From CAIWHR01 sp963724975 (GTDB lineage: Bacteria; Pseudomonadota; Gammaproteobacteria; Burkholderiales; Casimicrobiaceae), in contig CAVRXB010000005.1 in the NCBI GenBank assembly GCA_963724975.1, positions 558,001 through 622,000 of the forward strand: 64,000 nt of DNA, written 5' to 3'. The stretch's first letter is position 1, and each line of letters starts with the position of its first letter. Shown one piece after another: positions 61,607 through 64,000 of this stretch. The notes beneath the pieces are model-generated. The model had not been told where the DNA came from, ran no database searches, and worked only from the letters and a program-made list of their open reading frames with translations. The position numbers and the translations under genes are program-made.

Positions 61607-62027
61607 GGAGCGCGTCGCTCTTTTCGTCGAGCCAGGATTGAAGGATCAACTGCGCCGCGACCGCGTCGCGCGACTCGACGCGCGCTTTGGAGGGCACGCC
61701 CGCCGCGCGCAGCTCGAGGTCGGCGACTTCGGTCGTATAGCGCTCGTCGACGCGCATGACCGGCAACCCGAAGCGTCCTTCGAGGGACCGCGCGAACCGA
61801 TCGGATTGCGCGGTGACCTCGTGGGGAGTGCCGTCCGCGTGCACGGGCCGTCCGACCACGAGCGCTTGCGGCTGCCATTGCGCGACCAGCGCACCGATTG
61901 TCTCGAAGCGGGACGACCTCGCCTCGCCACGAATCGTGGTCAGCGGATGAGCGACGCGCACAAGCGTATTGCCGACCGCAACGCCGATTTTGCGCATTCC
62001 GAAATCGAATGCGAGGATGGTGCTCAC
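61593..62027 (-). CDS. ruvX: Holliday junction resolvase-like RuvX/YqgF
   Basis: 144 residues from the GTG at 62027 (STILAFDFGMRKIGVAVGN); the frame is open further upstream inside yqgE. The RNase H-like fold has the catalytic Asp in AFDFG and the later Glu in DERYTTEVAD and Asp in SRDAVAAQLIL. YqgF is linked to 16S rRNA processing in bacteria. GTGA overlap with yqgE and overlap with the pyrR start make one tight operon. Confidence 0.92.
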   Translation of the reverse strand: MSTILAFDFGMRKIGVAVGNTLVRVAHPLTTIRGEARSSRFETIGALVAQWQPQALVVGRPVHADGTPHEVTAQSDRFARSLEGRFGLPVMRVDERYTTEVADLELRAAGVPSKARVESRDAVAAQLILQSWLDEKSDALRDLA

Positions 62028-62590
62028 GCGTGCCCGGCCGAATCGGACAGGCGCGAGAAATCGATGCCGAGAAGGCGCATCGCGGCCGGGAGTCGCGCCT
62101 CGACCGGTGTGCCGAACAGCACCTCGGCGTCGGCCTCGACGGTGAGCCATGCGTTCTGCGCGATTTCCTGCTCGAGCTGCCCCGCCGACCAGCCCGCATA
62201 GCCCAAGGACACCAGCACGCTCGCCGGCCCTTCTCCGCGCGCGACCGCCTCCAGCACGTCCTTCGATGTCGTAAGCCCGATGTCGTCGCTGATCGCAAGC
62301 GTCGATTGCCAGTTTCCGAGCGGCCGGTGCAGCACGAAACCGCGGTCGATCTGGACGGGTCCGCCAAAGTGGACCGGGGTGTTGCCGACGTCGGTGTTGG
62401 CGAGCGGAACGTCAATCTGCTCGAACAGCGTCGCCAGCATCATGTCGGTCGGCTTGTTGACGACGATGCCGAGCGCGCCATCCTTGTTGTGTTCGCAAAC
62501 GAATGTCAGCGTGTTCGCGAAATTGGGATCGGACATCGCCGGCATGGCAATCAGGAAGTGGTGCGTGAAGTTGGCGGTCGGACCAGCCAT
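62024..62590 (-). CDS. YqgE/AlgH family protein (UPF0301)
   Basis: 188 residues from the ATG at 62590 (MAGPTANFTHHFLIAMPAMSDPNF); an earlier in-frame start at 62665 overlaps the opposing phosphatase start. HHFLIAMP, CEHNKDGALGIVVNKP, HFGGPVQIDRGFVLHR and LGYAGWSAGQLEQEI are all family features. Function unknown, but it is translationally coupled to ruvX, as in most proteobacteria. Confidence 0.95.
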   Translation of the reverse strand: MAGPTANFTHHFLIAMPAMSDPNFANTLTFVCEHNKDGALGIVVNKPTDMMLATLFEQIDVPLANTDVGNTPVHFGGPVQIDRGFVLHRPLGNWQSTLAISDDIGLTTSKDVLEAVARGEGPASVLVSLGYAGWSAGQLEQEIAQNAWLTVEADAEVLFGTPVEARLPAAMRLLGIDFSRLSDSAGHA

Positions 62591-62663
62591 AGGTCGAATT
62601 GTAATCTTCGCCCCCCCGCCGCACAATTGGCGCCCCGGATAGTTCGCCCCTTTCGCCACCCCC

Positions 62664-64000
62664 ATGTTGTGCGCCCGGTCGATGTTGCATCATCAGTATC
62701 GCGCGTGCGCGCGTCGCGTGCTCGCGCTGCTGGCGCTCGCGTCCTACGTGCCGGCCGCGATCGCCGGCCTTGTCCTGATGCACGGCCCAGCCGAGCTCAC
62801 GAGCGCGACGCTCTGGATCCAGGTCGATTCCGCGGCGAGCGTGGTTGTCGCTTGGCGCCCCGAAGGCGACGCCGCGGAACAACGGGTCGAGCTCGCGGCA
62901 ACGCCCTCGACGGGCAACGTGGTGATCGCAAGGCTGACCGGACTCAAGCCGGGCGCGACTGCCGCGTACCGCGTCGAGGCCGGTACCGATCGCCGGAGCG
63001 GCACCATCCGCGCGCAGCCGTGGTGGTCGCGATCGGCTGCGGCCCCCGACGTCACGATTGCCTTCGGTTCCTGTTTCTTTCTGGCCGACGCCGATCCGCA
63101 GTGGCCGGGCGGCGATTACGGCGGCGGTTTCGGGATCTTCGACGCCATCGCCGCGGCCACGCCCGACGTCATGTTGTGGCTCGGCGACAATGTCTATCTT
63201 CAGGAACCTGATTTCTACGACCCCGCGTCAATGGCCGCGCGCTATCGCCGCCAACGCGGATTCCCGCCGCTGCAGAAGTTGCTGACGGCCACGTCGCACC
63301 TCGCCATCTGGGACGATCACGATTACGGCCCGAACGACTCGGATGCGTCGTACGTGATGAAGGGCGAGACGCTGAAACTCTTCCAGCTCTACTGGCCGAA
63401 TCCGAGCTCGGGACTGCCCGACGTGCCCGGGGCCTTCGGCTTCGCGCGTTACGGCGACGTGCTGTTCTTCCTGCTCGACGATCGGTACTATCGGTCGCCG
63501 GATCGCTGGCGCGATGGAGCCGACAAGACGATGTTCGGCGCGCGCCAGCTCGAATGGCTGAAGCAAGCGCTCGTTTCGGCCCCGCGCTCGGCGATCAAGA
63601 TCATCGCCGGCGGCGGTCAGTTCTGGCTGCGCGAGACGCGGTTCGAAGGCTGGAATCATTTCGCAACCGAGCGGACCGCGTTTGCCGATTGGCTGGTCCG
63701 CGAGCGCATAGAAGGCGTGATCTTTCTCTCCGGAGACCGTCATTTCGGGGAGCTGCTCAAGGTCGAGCGTCCTGGCGCGTATCCGCTCTTGGAGTACACG
63801 TCGAGCCCGCTCACATCGCGCCCGCCGGCAAGGCTCGACGAAGTCGATCGCGCAAATCCCGATATCGTGCCGGGAACGCTGGTCGCAAAGCGGCAGTTCG
63901 GCCTTATTCGCGTTTCCGGACCGGGCAACGACCGCCGTATTGCATTCGAGGCGCGGGATTCGGAAGGATCGCTGCTCTGGCGCCATGAAATCGGTGCCGG
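62664..64000 (+). CDS. PhoD family alkaline phosphatase-like protein, 3' end missing
   Basis: Open from the ATG at 62664 to the window end (445 codons), so the C-terminus is unseen. The N-terminal hydrophobic signal (ARRVLALLALASYVPAAIA) is followed by a fibronectin-like domain (VLMHGPAELTSATLWIQV). The metallophosphatase core has DVTIAFGSCFF, MLWLGDNVYLQEPDFY, IWDDHDYGPND and FLSGDRHFGELL. The family cleaves phosphate mono- or diesters outside the cytoplasm. Divergent from yqgE, with the two starts 74 bases apart. Confidence 0.88.
   Translation, partial: MLCARSMLHHQYRACARRVLALLALASYVPAAIAGLVLMHGPAELTSATLWIQVDSAASVVVAWRPEGDAAEQRVELAATPSTGNVVIARLTGLKPGATAAYRVEAGTDRRSGTIRAQPWWSRSAAAPDVTIAFGSCFFLADADPQWPGGDYGGGFGIFDAIAAATPDVMLWLGDNVYLQEPDFYDPASMAARYRRQRGFPPLQKLLTATSHLAIWDDHDYGPNDSDASYVMKGETLKLFQLYWPNPSSGLPDVPGAFGFARYGDVLFFLLDDRYYRSPDRWRDGADKTMFGARQLEWLKQALVSAPRSAIKIIAGGGQFWLRETRFEGWNHFATERTAFADWLVRERIEGVIFLSGDRHFGELLKVERPGAYPLLEYTSSPLTSRPPARLDEVDRANPDIVPGTLVAKRQFGLIRVSGPGNDRRIAFEARDSEGSLLWRHEIGA

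Overview
This window is GC-rich chromosomal DNA, most likely from a betaproteobacterium. Clues are two BPSS1780-family membrane proteins, the DUF2782-thrB pair next to polA, the tkt-gap-pgk-pyk series, a pyrR-pyrB-pseudo-pyrC cluster of Pseudomonas type, and an HrcA/CIRCE-controlled groESL. I found no rRNA, tRNA, CRISPR array, prophage or transposase. Almost all the sequence is ordinary housekeeping and accessory metabolism. The unusual content lies in small repeats, broken genes and altered active sites.

Layout. 1-2.8 kb: end of argH, a beta-hydroxyacid dehydrogenase, a PCu(A)C-like protein without copper ligands, and an OsmC protein. 3-6.7 kb: rplM-rpsI, argC, a DUF6776 coiled-coil protein, bactofilin, erpA. 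6.7-14.7 kb: a cyclase/TolB/TPR protein, a secreted pair (unknown protein plus PQQ-like propeller), anmK, an M23 peptidase and tyrS. 14.8-18.9 kb: soxYZAXB thiosulfate oxidation genes on the minus strand, with soxA frameshifted. 19-21.5 kb: a secreted intradiol dioxygenase, a small unknown, speE-speD. 21.6-32.5 kb: tkt, a GNAT, gap, a DUF6356 protein, pgk, two frameshifted DUF4397 lipoproteins, a secreted MetX-like esterase, pyk. 32.5-40 kb: an Nramp-like transporter, DUF1223, a YeaQ-type protein, pcaF, a triple GC-rich repeat, pobA, a MetE-like protein, DUF2726. 40-43 kb: groEL-groES with CIRCE and a GNAT. 43-50.6 kb: a BPSS1780 protein, polA, a LOG protein, DUF2782, thrB, a second BPSS1780 protein, an unknown. 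50.6-57 kb: uvrD, argA, yggX, a possible CYTH-like secreted protein, a GST, an AhpD-like protein. 57-64 kb: cysC, a frameshifted dienelactone hydrolase, pyrX-pyrB-pyrR-ruvX-yqgE, and a PhoD phosphatase that runs off the end.

How the genes fit together. The organism should oxidise thiosulfate in the periplasm (Sox without soxCD here), degrade 4-hydroxybenzoate via protocatechuate and beta-ketoadipate (pobA, pcaF), and make arginine, threonine, pyrimidines and spermidine.

Most interesting signal. Three unrelated genes (gap, pyk and the LOG gene) each end normally. Each is then followed by a related 65-90 bp hairpin element, and then by a second in-frame copy of the gene's own last codons with its own stop. 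The copies differ almost only at synonymous sites. This looks like the scar of a small element that targets gene 3' ends and carries a replacement tail. Separately, six apparent frameshifts in four genes are all explained by one extra base each, which raises the question of sequence error versus decay.
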